This document shows positions 49,040 through 59,489 of a stretch of 64,000 nt of DNA, in pieces. The DNA comes from Agelaius tricolor. Lineage: Eukaryota; Chordata; Aves; Passeriformes; Icteridae. The notes below the pieces were generated by a model, which was not told the origin of the DNA, ran no database searches, and worked only from the letters and a program-made list of their open reading frames with translations. A program made the translations under genes and the position numbers. Within the stretch, counting starts at the first letter, position 1. Each line of letters opens with the position of its first letter. Where the stretch lies: positions 1,560,501 through 1,624,500 of the forward strand of contig JALJCS010000053.1 of NCBI GenBank assembly GCA_023055355.1, written 5' to 3'.

Positions 49040-49465
49040 ACTCTACTCCAGATCTCCCCCCTGTTCTCAGGTTCTCCCCCATCTCCTGGTTTCTCCCTCC
49101 TCTCTCGGGTTTTCCCCAGTCCCGAGCTACCCCTTGTCCCAAGCTCCTCCCTTTCCCAGGCTGTAGCCAGTGCTTTTATTCGTCTCCCTGGATCTGCCCT
49201 TCTCCCGATTACGCCTCCCTCTTCCAGGATCTCCGCCCTCTCCCAAGTCTCTCTCCTCTTTCTCCAGCTCTACCCTCTTGGAAGGCAACCCACCCTTTCC
49301 CAGGGATCTCATCCCCCCTCTCCCGTGATCTCCCCTACTCCCAGGCTTGTTCCCCTCTCTTGGGATTTCCCCCTCCTCCCAGCATCTCTCTGTTCTCCCG
49401 CTCACTCCTCCCTCTGCCAGGTCTCTCTCCCCTCTGCCGGGATGTCCGCCCATTCCCGGAGTGCC
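49040..49465 (+). repeat. degenerate pyrimidine-rich minisatellite, period about 19 bp
   Basis: Some 20 units of the type (A/T)TCTCCCCC(T)n...CCCAGG, each 17-22 bp. The lack of purines removes stop codons and creates a 393-codon open frame across the block on the plus strand that is Pro/Ser/Leu-rich and not convincing as a protein. Confidence 0.65.
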
Positions 49466-49734
49466 CCATCCCCCGGCCCCTCACCGCCCGTCCCTCACTG
49501 CCTCGGCCGGGCCGCTCCGGGGCCGCGCTCGGAGCGCAGTGGGGCCGGGCCGGGGCCGTTTCAGCTCCGTGGTGGGGGCTCCTCCGGCCTCGCTCCAGAC
49601 ACGAGGAGCTCCGACCTGTGCTCGCTTTGTACCTTCAAGGCTGCCGGATGCCTTGCAGTGAAGCTGGAGTGCCCGGGCTATTCTGGTCGCTTCTTGTCCT
49701 CAGCTCAGCAGTGTTATAAATGATCAATCGAAAG

Positions 49735-50230
49735 CCAAATTATCAAAAATGCAAAAAGATTTATCTTTTTCTGTCACCAAAATACGATCCTCAAAACCAC
49801 CACAGCCAAAGAGACAGCATCAAGCCTCGGATCGGCGCTCGGTGAACCTGGATCTGACCTCTATCGCATCGGACCCCCCCTCGATCACGAGAGCCGCTTC
49901 TTGCGGGGATATTTTATACAGTTTATTATGCCTGAGGCAAAGGAGTCCAAGTTTCTTTTGTAACTTTTCATAGTTGGTTCTTTCACTGTGCAGAGCTGGA
50001 CAATCACCGTTTCCTGGTCGACAGCCAGCGTTGATCAAATCCAAGAAGTCGCGTATTCACATGCATCTTTCTGGCGACTTTGGCTATCTTGATCAATGTT
50101 ATCAACAGGGTGATGATCGATGATCGCTCTTAGGCGTCTTCCGATGGCTCGGGATAACAGTGATCATCACGCTGGGTGCATCTATTCATGAGCTAACTGC
50201 CGATTGTTCTCCTGCCACCTTCAGGAACTT
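49735..50230 (-). mobile_element. LTR-like fragment, minus orientation
   Basis: The minus strand contains GCATAATAAACTGTATAAAA and ends in TTTTGGTGACAGA, which looks like an LTR 3' end next to a primer-binding site beginning TGGTGAC. Ends and identity are tentative. Confidence 0.35.
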
Positions 50231-50680
50231 CAGAATTTGAATAGACGTCCGCCTCTCTGGCTGCTTGTGGTCTGAGACTCGTTTGGATTTTGCAATCTTT
50301 ATAAAATACATTCTTTTATAGCATCAATTATTTCTAACATATATTACAGCAGGAAGATGATTCCAAGCATGGGTGTGAGGGATGTGTGTGCAGTTTGTGT
50401 CCTTGAGTCCCTGTGTGTTGGAGTTTGATGTGTTCACTCTGGCGGTAAATTCTTGGGTATCATGATTATGAGCCTGGATTTACCCAGGCTTTTAAGGGAA
50501 GAGAACATGGAGACATTTTTCTGTGAAGTTCCTAGAAAACAGGTATATTTTCCATGGAGGTTCTGTCCTATTTTGATTTGTCTCGGAGGAGCTTGTGGGT
50601 TTATTTGCTGTTGGAGTAGTTACTGAATATGAATAATTTTGAGTAACTAGAAGAAAATACTACCTCACGAAAAAGGATGC

Positions 50681-51010
50681 TGACTTTTAAAATTTCAGAG
50701 GTTTATTATAAAATACAACAAGACTAAATAAAGAAAAATTGCACCAGTGAAAGCATGGAATCAAAGTGCCATGTGCTTGTTTACACAGTGGCTGCTCTGC
50801 CTTTTCTACCCCTGTGGTTACATCACTAACCCTGCCCTTCCCAAAGTCGCTCTGTCAACTCTTTTTTACCATCCATTGGTGGAGGCTACTTTCTTGCGCC
50901 TTGATTGGAGGTCAGGTGGTGTCACAGCCGCGCCTGCTAGCAACAAGCTTTTCCCATCTCCTGCAAGGGGCACAGTGTACTCATCCTCCCTTTGAAGCAA
51001 AGTAGAAATT
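50681..51010 (-). mobile_element. LTR-like element, family D, second copy
   Basis: On the minus strand it shares ACCTCCAATCAAG...CTCCACCAATGGA and the TAATAAACC end with the element at 28879-29278, in opposite window orientation. The 5' part is diverged or truncated. Confidence 0.5.
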
Positions 51011-51189
51011 TTCCAGGGTAGAAATCCATTTTGATTTAGGTGAAATGTACATTTTTGAGTTGAGTCTGTGGTTAGAAAACATAGCTATTGCTATTTAGCC
51101 TGACTGCAAAACCTAGGCTCAGAGAAACTGCTTCAATGAAGGACAGAGATAAGGGCACAGCGGAGACAGGGACACAAAGAGTGATAGAG

Positions 51190-51703
51190 TAATAAAGCCT
51201 CTCTGATTTGGCCTTATCATAAAGCAGAGCAATAGGGCTCAGGAGCTCATTCCCTGGGTAGAGACTGGGTGCCCGAGGCTAGCTCTCTCATGCCAACACC
51301 GCGGGGCTGCCATCTAGCAAGCATGGTGATTATCAGCTCTATAGTGATTGCAAGCTCTTAGGATTTCAGCTCTGCTTGCTAGGTAGTGGTGCCCTGGGCT
51401 GGAGGCTGCAGCAGACGGAGAGAGAGGAGAAGGAGAAGACGCAGGCTGTTCCATGGAGATGGCTTTATTTGGGGAGGTCCGTGAAGGGTCTCTGCTCTTC
51501 TTCTTTCTCCCCTAATGGGGTACAGTATGCTTCTTTTATAGGGTTGGGAAGGCTCCAAGCTTGACCAATGGTAAGGGGTTAACATGACATTGTCTTATAG
51601 GGTTACAGAGATAGGTTAAGGGCGGAGGACAGGGAAACAGGAATTTTCTTTTGCTGTTTCAGCATTCCTATTGTTCCTATTCTCCATGTGAGGGTTTACT
51701 ACA
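51190..51703 (-). mobile_element. solo LTR, family A, second copy
   Basis: A 514-bp LTR with perfect 6-bp duplications ATAGAG (51184-51189 and 51704-51709). Nearly identical to 6032-6559, including the TATAAAAG box and AATAAA, so the family was recently active. It lacks a short block present near the 5' end of the other copy. Confidence 0.9.
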
Positions 51704-51726
51704 ATAGAGGGAGACAGAGAGACTGC

Positions 51727-52210
51727 TGTGAGAGCCAGTCAACCTGACCTAGGAATTCTTCCTGATAAGGAAGAACTAGCGGCAAATGTCATGCGAAATT
51801 CATAAAAATGAATATGTATGAACCCATTGTGAAATTGTATGCATATGTATCTGAGAGGGGGATAGAAAAGGACCTGAAGTTCCCAGAAGTACGCATGTCA
51901 TTTTGAGGGGAGCGATTCCCACATGCGTCCAGTGCTGTAATAAACATACCGGCTTTACAACTTTCACAAAAGTTGTGGAGTTTTGAGTATCTCCGCAAAA
52001 CATTCTGGAGACCCAGATGGGACCGTCTCTGTCCCCGCAGGGGCAGAGGGGAAAGACGGACCTCCAAGGCGCGCCCCGGGATTTTCCCGGAGGAGCTCTG
52101 CTCATCTCAGCTTGCCTCCTGCGGAGACAGACAAGGCCCTGCTGGTGTGCGGAGGATACGGTGTGTACATCACCTTCACAAGTCTTTCGCAGCCAAGGCT
52201 GTCTGGTGGT
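51727..52210 (+). mobile_element. LTR plus leader fragment, plus orientation
   Basis: Starts TGTGAGAGCC, carries GTAATAAAC, ends CGCAAAACA at 52002, and is followed by CTGGAGACCCAGATGGGACC, which sits where a primer-binding site is expected. Retroviral leader-like GC-rich DNA follows to about 52210, then similarity to an element stops. A 5' end cut off from its body. Confidence 0.5.
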
Positions 52211-52319
52211 GACAATAGCAAGGGGGGAAGGGGACTATGGGTAGAACAAAGGATGTCTAAACAAGATTACGATAACATAACTACACATCAATAAACTTAC
52301 TTTAACATATATACAATTT

Positions 52320-53650
52320 TCATCCCTTAATTATGAAAGTAAATCCATCACATTACGTATCTATAACACTGAGATGTCGAGCGTTTTTTGTTGCCAGGTA
52401 GTAGTGGCTTTCTAAAGTGTTGTTTGGGTTGATTAATTCTATGCTTTGGGATTTCGTTTTGTTTTGTTTTGGGACTTTTCTTTCCCAATGGTTTTTGAAT
52501 AGCTAGCATAGTTTTGAATAGGAGGCTCCCATTGTGGTACTTCAAAATAGGAAAGATTCCAGGAAATAATGGAAGCTGGAGTTTTTTCTTGTAGTAGTGT
52601 AAAAATGTATTTAGTGATATAGTTGATCACTTCTGTGTATAAATATTCAATAACTAAAGCATTAAGAATGAAATATTGTAGGTGTACAGGCAAACTATTC
52701 TTAAAAAGATTTTCTGTGTCCTGGTGCTGGTGCATCAAGGATCTCCATTGCTTGCTTCCAATTATTACTGTTTCCAATTTGGGGTTTCTTTTTTATTGTA
52801 ACAGTGCTATTACTGTTGTTGAATCTCAGCATTTGAGTAAAATCTGTATGCAGTGATCTTTGTGTTTTAGGCTGTAGCAGATCTGAGTCACTGCCATCAG
52901 GATTGAATTGGTGTTGTGAACGGTGGTGTGAAAATGTTTAAGGGCAGTCTCTGACACAAAGAGCTGCATTGTTTGCTGTTCTAAGTCCCATTCTTCAATA
53001 GTTGATGTGATTCTGTGCAAGTGCCATCTCCTAACAATCCCGGTATAATATAGTGCTGGCTTACAGATGAATCCTGTGAAAAATGAATTTGACATCTCTT
53101 TCAAGAGGTGCTCCTAAACAAGACATTTGTAGTCTGTACTTTGACGAGATCTATGGACAATAGCTTTTTGGGAAGTGGGTAAATGGTGTTCTGCTGGTGA
53201 ATCACAGGCATCCTGTACAGACCATCAGTGTGGTGTGAGCTTGCTGGATCAACATCTGCCTCAGATTCATTTGGTCATTTAATTACTGGCATTTTGTAGC
53301 ACTTTTCCCTGTGTCACATTAAAATATCCCCATGGACAAGGTCCTACATTAAGGTTGAGGGAGATGGGGATTTGGCTCAAAATCTTTGCAGTGTTTCACT
53401 TTCTGTTCCAAGTCAAAACTTGGTTCTGTGGCACTTGAAACAAAGTTTTTAAGAAGCAGCCTCTAACCAGTCTGGCTGTAAGCAATTCCTTTTCCATCTC
53501 ACTGCCCCTTGTGCAGTAGGATCTGCATTGTCACTGTAAACCCTGAATATTTTGCCCGAATGTCAGTAAAGTCAGGAACAAGAAGAAAACCATTGCAGTT
53601 CTCAGCTCATATATATATTTGAACATTGTATTTCTGCCTCTTCTAAGGTA
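52320..53650 (-). pseudogene. glycoprotein-like decayed reading frames, unknown family
   Basis: Several adjacent open stretches on the minus strand, interrupted by stops, with NVTQ and NASN sequons near 53300, VIHQQNTIYPLPKKLL near 53200, and a helical stretch around HLHRITSTIEEWDLEQQ at 52.9-53.0 kb. It lies among LTRs, so a retroviral envelope relic is possible. I recognise no family. Confidence 0.25.
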
Positions 53651-55331
53651 TATAGTCATTCATGGGATTACAGGTTGTGAAAAATGTGTATTTTATGACT
53701 GGCTTTTCACAAATATTAAAATTACTATTATATGTGTTACGTTAGAAAGTTATGCTGTATTAATTTTCTTAAGTAGTGTGTTAAATATAGTTTTATGTTA
53801 TAATGTAATGTTAAAATAGAGACTATGCTATGTAAGATAGTTTTTTTAAAGAGAGGAATGAAGTACTCACACTGAGATAGCAGCCACAAGACACCTAAAT
53901 CGTTCAGAGAAAAAAAATTATTACTTCCTTATCAAAAGAAACTAACTTCTTCCTACCTCACTCAGCCCTGAGACACCATCAAGATTAAGAAGTTAACACT
54001 AACCAGACAGAATCCTTTGTTTAAATAAAAGTTATGCTTCATATATAAAATATATGAATATACAGCAAACTATTACTTTTAAGAGTTAATCCTCTGTTAA
54101 TGTGTGTCCTTTTTCAAGCTTATTTTGCCCAGAAAAAGGTACCCAGGTTGTCCATAACCCTTTGTTTTTATTGTCTCATATTGCCCTAATCCTAATTGTC
54201 CAAATTTTTGTTACTCTAATTTTATTGCTATTTTTATAACCATTTTATTACTATTAAACTTTTAAAATTTTAAAAACAAGTGATTAGCATTTTTCACAAG
54301 GTTAAAGCCAAGAAGCCAACACTGTAATACTGAGTGTGAAATGCATAGGAATGTGAATGTATGATGTTCTGCCTTTGCAGTGTGTGCTTCTAAACCAACA
54401 TTTTCCTTCTGAATGAAGTTATTTTTGGTGGTGGTGGCAGTGTTGATTAAGTTCCTGTCTGGTAGCTGAATTCCTCTTAAGAATTTAACATTCATATCTG
54501 ATGTATATCCTAATCTAGACGAAGAAAAGTGGACTGCCATTGCTTTTTTGAGATTTTTTTTTGTGAAATGTACCTGCCCATTTGACTTGTGGAGCTTGGT
54601 TGGAGCTGATTCGAAGGCAAATACTCATTTCCCTTAAATGAGTATTTATAAATAAATAAATAAATACTCATTTCCCATTAAATGCAAAGCTGGCATTTAA
54701 TGCTGAAATCTGTCCTTAGCAAGAAGGTAACCAAATGAAGGCTGAAAGCTGGAATTCCATAGAAAAAGTGAAGACACTTAAAAGGTGGGTTTGGGGTGTG
54801 ATAAAAGTTGTATATGTCAGTGCAAACAGACTTCTGAACTCTCACCTTTCCTCTGGCTGTCCAATAATCTGATTTTCATCATTCTTCCAACTGATATGGG
54901 GTTGTTAGCCACTTGCTGGAAGAATGTGCTGCCAGGTCTGACAGATCTCCGGAGGGTTTTGCTTCAGGTCTCTGAAAGAAAAAGAAAGTCTTTATTCTTT
55001 GGCACTGCAGCTGCACATGGAACAGCCAGCACTAGAGTGTGTTCCACATCACTACTTTCATGATATACTTTTTCATGATACAGCTATGCAGACCATGGTA
55101 GAATAACTTAAAATAGCGTATGAGCTAATGAACTTGGACAAGTGCTGAGGGGCTTCTTTGTGAGCTACAGACCTGAACAATAGCAGTCCCCCAACTGAGA
55201 GTTTTGGAGGGTCTTTTTCTACCTCACTTTGAGTCACTGTGACAAATTTTGCAGCCCTGGTTGTTTGCCCTGCTTGTAAGTGACCTAATTATGGAGAGAT
55301 CATGTTAATCTCCTTTCTCACTTAGACCATG

Positions 55332-55936
55332 TGGAGCGATGTGGCCGGTGGAAAGATACGCCCAGGCTAGGAACGACCAGCCCGTCTCCAGCCAAGGGGG
55401 CACTTCCCCAACACGAAGTCGAGTAATGTGCCTAAGGCTTTAATCAGCCTTACGGACGTAGGCCGCTATGATACTCCGAGCCGCAGGATTGAAGAGGCGT
55501 CTCTCAGTTTCTTCGGGGTAAAAGGGTTTATTGGATCAGGGGGAACTGGGAGTGAAGGAGAAGAGAGCTGAGAGCCCCGAGGTGGGGAAAAACCCCGGGT
55601 TTTAAAGGGGATGGGAGGGGTGAAGGATGACAAATCAGAAGAGGGAAGGAAAGGATACATTGGGGATTGACACAGCAACAGAACCAATCTTGTACAACTG
55701 AGGGAGGGGCCCCGGCCCCTGAGCCAATCACCCGACACCTTGGCCAGAAGCTTCTGGAAAAGGAGGCAGGGGTACCGAGTGACAGGCAGGCAGCCAGGGG
55801 TTGAGAACAAAAATGATACATTCGACAACCATAGTAACTGGGGAGGGGTTTAGGGATTGACAGATAACTGGGAACAGGGCAGGCCCTTTAACATGAACAA
55901 TGAGGGAACAGAACAGACACAACACAAACCACAACA
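55332..55936 (-). mobile_element. solo LTR, family B relative, minus orientation
   Basis: A 605-bp LTR with perfect 6-bp duplications ACCATG (55326-55331 and 55937-55942). On the minus strand TGTTGTGG...CGCTCCA, with CCAATAAACCC and TTTAAAACC. Homologous in U3 to 7116-7785. Confidence 0.88.
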
Positions 55937-56096
55937 ACCATGCAGATTCCAAGTAGTATTTAGCTGAAAAGGAATGTCTCTCTGTTATATTGTCTTCAAT
56001 TGCAAGTGACCTGGAAGCAAAATTCAACTGTAGTTTTTTCCATAAGGTAATTCAGCTGTGCACATTCTTCTCTAGGCCACTCTTTTCTTCTTTCAC

Positions 56097-56192
56097 CTCC
56101 CTTGTTGATGAAGATCTCTGTCTGGTGATGCAAAATGTGGACAGAGGCATTTAGAGGATGTTGTTGAAGACACTTGTGTGGCTGAAGGACAG
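56097..56192 (+). pseudogene. broken exon of a second PAK-like kinase
   Basis: Reads LVDEDLCLVMQNVDRGI, then after a one-base frame change EDVVEDTCVAEGQ, matching the PAK hinge exon. The acceptor AG is AC here and the 3' end abuts an LTR-like sequence at GTCCTGGTTTCAGCC. In the second half it is closer to canonical PAK1-3 (DVV.ETC..EGQ) than the intact gene's own exon at 40869-40986. No neighbouring PAK exons were found. Confidence 0.65.
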
Positions 56193-56490
56193 GTCCTGGT
56201 TTCAGCCAGGAGAGGGTTAATTTTTGCAGCATCCAGGAGGGGGCTTGCTTGGATCTCAGATGTTAGTCAGTAACACCTCACTTTCAGGACCACCTCATGT
56301 CTTTGCCAGAGGTGGGGGACATGACTCTCTCTCTTCTGGGGGAAGGGAGTCCCTTCTGGTTGAGAAAATGTGGTGAACAGAGCAGTCTGGCATGTGTTTA
56401 TTGTCAGGGCATGCCTATGTAATTAAGTTCTTTTCTTATACTTTTTATTATAATATCAGTGCTATTACTGGTTGTCGCAGACATCTTTCA
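56193..56490 (+). mobile_element. LTR-like sequence beginning TCCTGGTTTCAGCCAGGA
   Basis: The opening GGTTTCAGCCAGGAGAGGGT resembles the start of common avian ERV LTRs. The rest is diverged and the ends are uncertain. Confidence 0.35.
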
Positions 56491-56999
56491 TGAAAAATCC
56501 TTTCTTAGGATTTTTCCTTGTGAGAAGCTGCAGTTTCAGCAACCAAAGTAAACAATGGTTATCTGCTGCTGTGGAATGCAACAGGTAGACCCGTGATTGG
56601 TCTCCTGTGGGTGTTTGGATTTCTTGACCACTCATGGCAGAGCTGGCTCTTGCTCTGTCTGAGACACAGATCTTTGTTATTCATTCTTGTCTATTCTTAG
56701 CTTAGCTAGCTTCTGAAGAAACCTTTCCTTTCTATTTCTTTTGAGTATAGTCTAATGTAACATATATCATAAAATAATAAATCAAGCCTTCTGATCATGG
56801 AGTCAACATTCTCATCTCTTCTTCATCCTGAAAACCCTTGTGACCACAGTCACAACTGGTAATTTTCTTACCTCATTGCTGCTTCCTTATAAACTCTCCT
56901 TATCTTGACCTGTGATCTTTACCTTTTGTGCATTCAGCTGGAGGGGGCAGGGGATGTGGAGGTGACGTGGTGGTGTTTTTAGTGGGAGTACTGAATTGG

Positions 57000-57945
57000 A
57001 GAGCACCATTTGTAAACTACACAGTCTTAATTGACACCCAGTGTGCAGCACTAGGGATTGAGATAACAACAGATCTGCCCAGAACAGGTTGGACACCAAA
57101 TTGATTTAAGCATTTGTTGTCTTAGGTAGGGAGCCACTGGTTTCTGAGAAAAGAGAGAGGATAATTCAGATCCTCCCAAAATCTGTACTGTGTCGCAAAT
57201 TGGTGCTTATGTGCCCTCATCACTCAGCATCCCTCTATTAGCCCTACTGGGTGAATATTGCCCTCCTTGGGGCATTCCTTGATCAGGGAGATCTCCTCCA
57301 TGCTCTCAAAATCAAAGCGACCATTTCTGTTTACACAGTTATGTTCTACATAATGGTATTTTTTTATACAATGGGACAAGAACTCTAAGCCTACTGGTGC
57401 CAATAGCCAAAGCAAAAGTATGGACACCTCTAAAAAAGAATGAAGCAGGGGCTACCCTTTATTTGCCAGTGGGCATCACAAAGAAGATCCACAGGAAGAA
57501 GGAATGTCTGATATGCAAAAATTGCAAGGCAAATGCTCCACCTCTACCTTTGTGGAGCATCTAAGACAAGCAGACCTGAAGCTTTGATGGGGGTGAGCCG
57601 TGTCGGCAAATGTACTTCTGGAAATGAAGCACTCTCAGCAAAGCTGTTCTTACAAGTTGTATTGAATATTCTGTGACTATTGGTATTACAGCCATGCTCT
57701 GTGTCTAAAACCAGCGACTGCCAACTGTGGAGAAGGTTGTGTGAGCCTTATTATTACCATATGCAGCTTCTTCCAAGTACAAAGCTCTGAAGGACTTTTT
57801 CAACCCCACACAGCTGGTGTTCTCTGGCTTTTTAAAGATCTGCTTGTGGCCGTGCGGCAGAAGCTGCCAAGACCACCGCCTTGCCAAGAGCATCTCCTCT
57901 AGGAAAGGGATAGACACCAGACACTCGCACTACATGTTGTATCTT
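57000..57945. other. unrecognised DNA between repeats
   Basis: Short frames on both strands with many stops. Nothing I can name. Part may be retroviral debris, since LTRs flank it on both sides. Confidence 0.35.
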
Positions 57946-57954
57946 GAAGGTCAA

Positions 57955-58400
57955 TGGCTAAGAAACAGGTGGGAGGGGCTCCTTCTTTGGAGTTCCAGTG
58001 GTGGTTTATTGGCCAACACTCTGAAGAGGTTCAGGGACAAAAGAACCAAGAACAAAGGAGGGTTTAGGGTTTTATATGGGACAAGGGAGGCAGAGCATCA
58101 GATCTGTGGGCCAATGGGTAGAGGGAAGAGAGGCGGTACAAAGGTGGGCTTGCAAAGGGACAACAAACTGGAATTCAGGGGAGGAGCTGTAAGGAATGGG
58201 GACCAATAGGAAAAGCAGGAGCGTGGAACATTGTAGAACTGGGGAGGAGAAGAGAGATGATGTGACTTGGGTCATCAACATATAATGGCAGTGAACTGTA
58301 AGAGAGCATCTTTTGGTCTCACTCTGACCTAAAGGAGTGTCTCCTTCCAAGACATCCCTGCCTTCACATCTCCCTCTGTGTCCTGGGATGCAACATCTGC
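57955..58400 (-). mobile_element. LTR-like element, minus orientation (approximate)
   Basis: The plus strand has GGTTTATTGGCC, GTTTTATATGGG and two CCAAT-type boxes (GGGCCAATGGGTAG, GGACCAATAGG), i.e. on the minus strand CCAAT boxes, a TATA-like box and CCAATAAACC in LTR order. No target duplication was found. Confidence 0.45.
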
Positions 58401-58875
58401 TTATCACAAGGGTCAAAATTCTGCTTTTTTGCAGGACTTAAAGCAACTTGTACTGCCTCCACACACCCTGTATCATCAAGGGAACAACCAGACCACTTCA
58501 TTCAAGTAAAATAGCAGTTAGCTCTTGCCACTCTACAATGACGAGCAGTCGGAAGCTCTTTCCTGTGTTGAAAGTGTGTGGAAGACCACACTCTGAAAAG
58601 CCAGTGTCCATGAAAGAGAGAGCAGTCCTGCAACTTTTTTCAAGTAAAGGGAGAGAGTTCACTAGACATTACCCCATGGGGTCTCTCTTGAGGTTTTGGA
58701 GGATGTAGACTCCTTTTATCCTAAACTTCTGGCTGCATGTTGCCCTCTTCCTGTGGGGATTTACAAAATCAGAGGGTTTTGGGAAAGCTGCAAGATGCAG
58801 GCTTCAGATACAGCAGAACTGTGAATAGAGCTATGCAGCAGTCATGAGTTAGGTCAGCAGAAAAATTATTTAAAC

Positions 58876-59320
58876 TGTAGAAAAGCAAGGGCAAATACAA
58901 CAATGGCTTGTGTATTAACGCTTGTCTGAATAGCTCTCTAAGCTGCAGAAAGTTTATCTAGCAAGATATTAGGAAGGTTAAAGCTTAATAATGGAGCTCT
59001 CTGTGTTGTGTTTTAAGGCTTACAAGTAGGTATTGTATTCCAAATAAGGAAGCATTGTTTTAACCAAAGGTACGTGTGCTTATGGTGATTGGATAGAACT
59101 ACTGTCAGTATGCTTTTGCTTTGTCTGATTGGTCAAGAAGCTTATAAAGTAAGTTGTAACATTAAGTTTTCAGGCCTGCTGCCTGGAATGTGAGCTGCTA
59201 GCATCTTCCCATTGTCATAATCATGTAGTGAGACTGATGCTGAAAAATAAAAGAGTTCAAGGCGCTTTCAGCAGCAGCCCCGTCTCGTTCGTGTCTGTAA
59301 ATAGCCCCTGGCCAGCGTCA
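58876..59320 (+). mobile_element. 5' LTR of the retrovirus at the right edge
   Basis: TGTAGAAAAG...GCGTCA, with CTTATAAAG near 59139 and AATAAAAG near 59245 in promoter-to-polyadenylation order. Two bases after the CA the sequence reads TGGTGCTTCC, the place of a primer-binding site. It leads directly into gag-like sequence in the same orientation. The 3' LTR is outside the window. Confidence 0.6.
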
Positions 59321-59489
59321 AATGGTGCTTCCTCTGTGAGGAGTTACATTAGACTAGGATACAGAAAATCGTAGCAAATTCAGTCGCCAGAAGCCCAAGT
59401 TGTTAAAAAGGAGGAATAAACCATCCCCTTCACCAACTGCACCTGATGTCCGTGTAAGTAACTTTATTAAGGGGCTCTTGAGCTATGCC

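Noticed and set aside
48538..49719. 393-codon open frame on the plus strand
   Set aside because: It runs through CpG-rich DNA and a pyrimidine-rich minisatellite that lacks stop codons for composition reasons. The translation is low-complexity Pro/Ser/Leu/Arg with no domain, and frames on the other strand are open too.
57705..57917. 70-codon minus-strand frame between LTRs
   Set aside because: No family recognised, and surrounding frames are broken. Could be debris of any origin.
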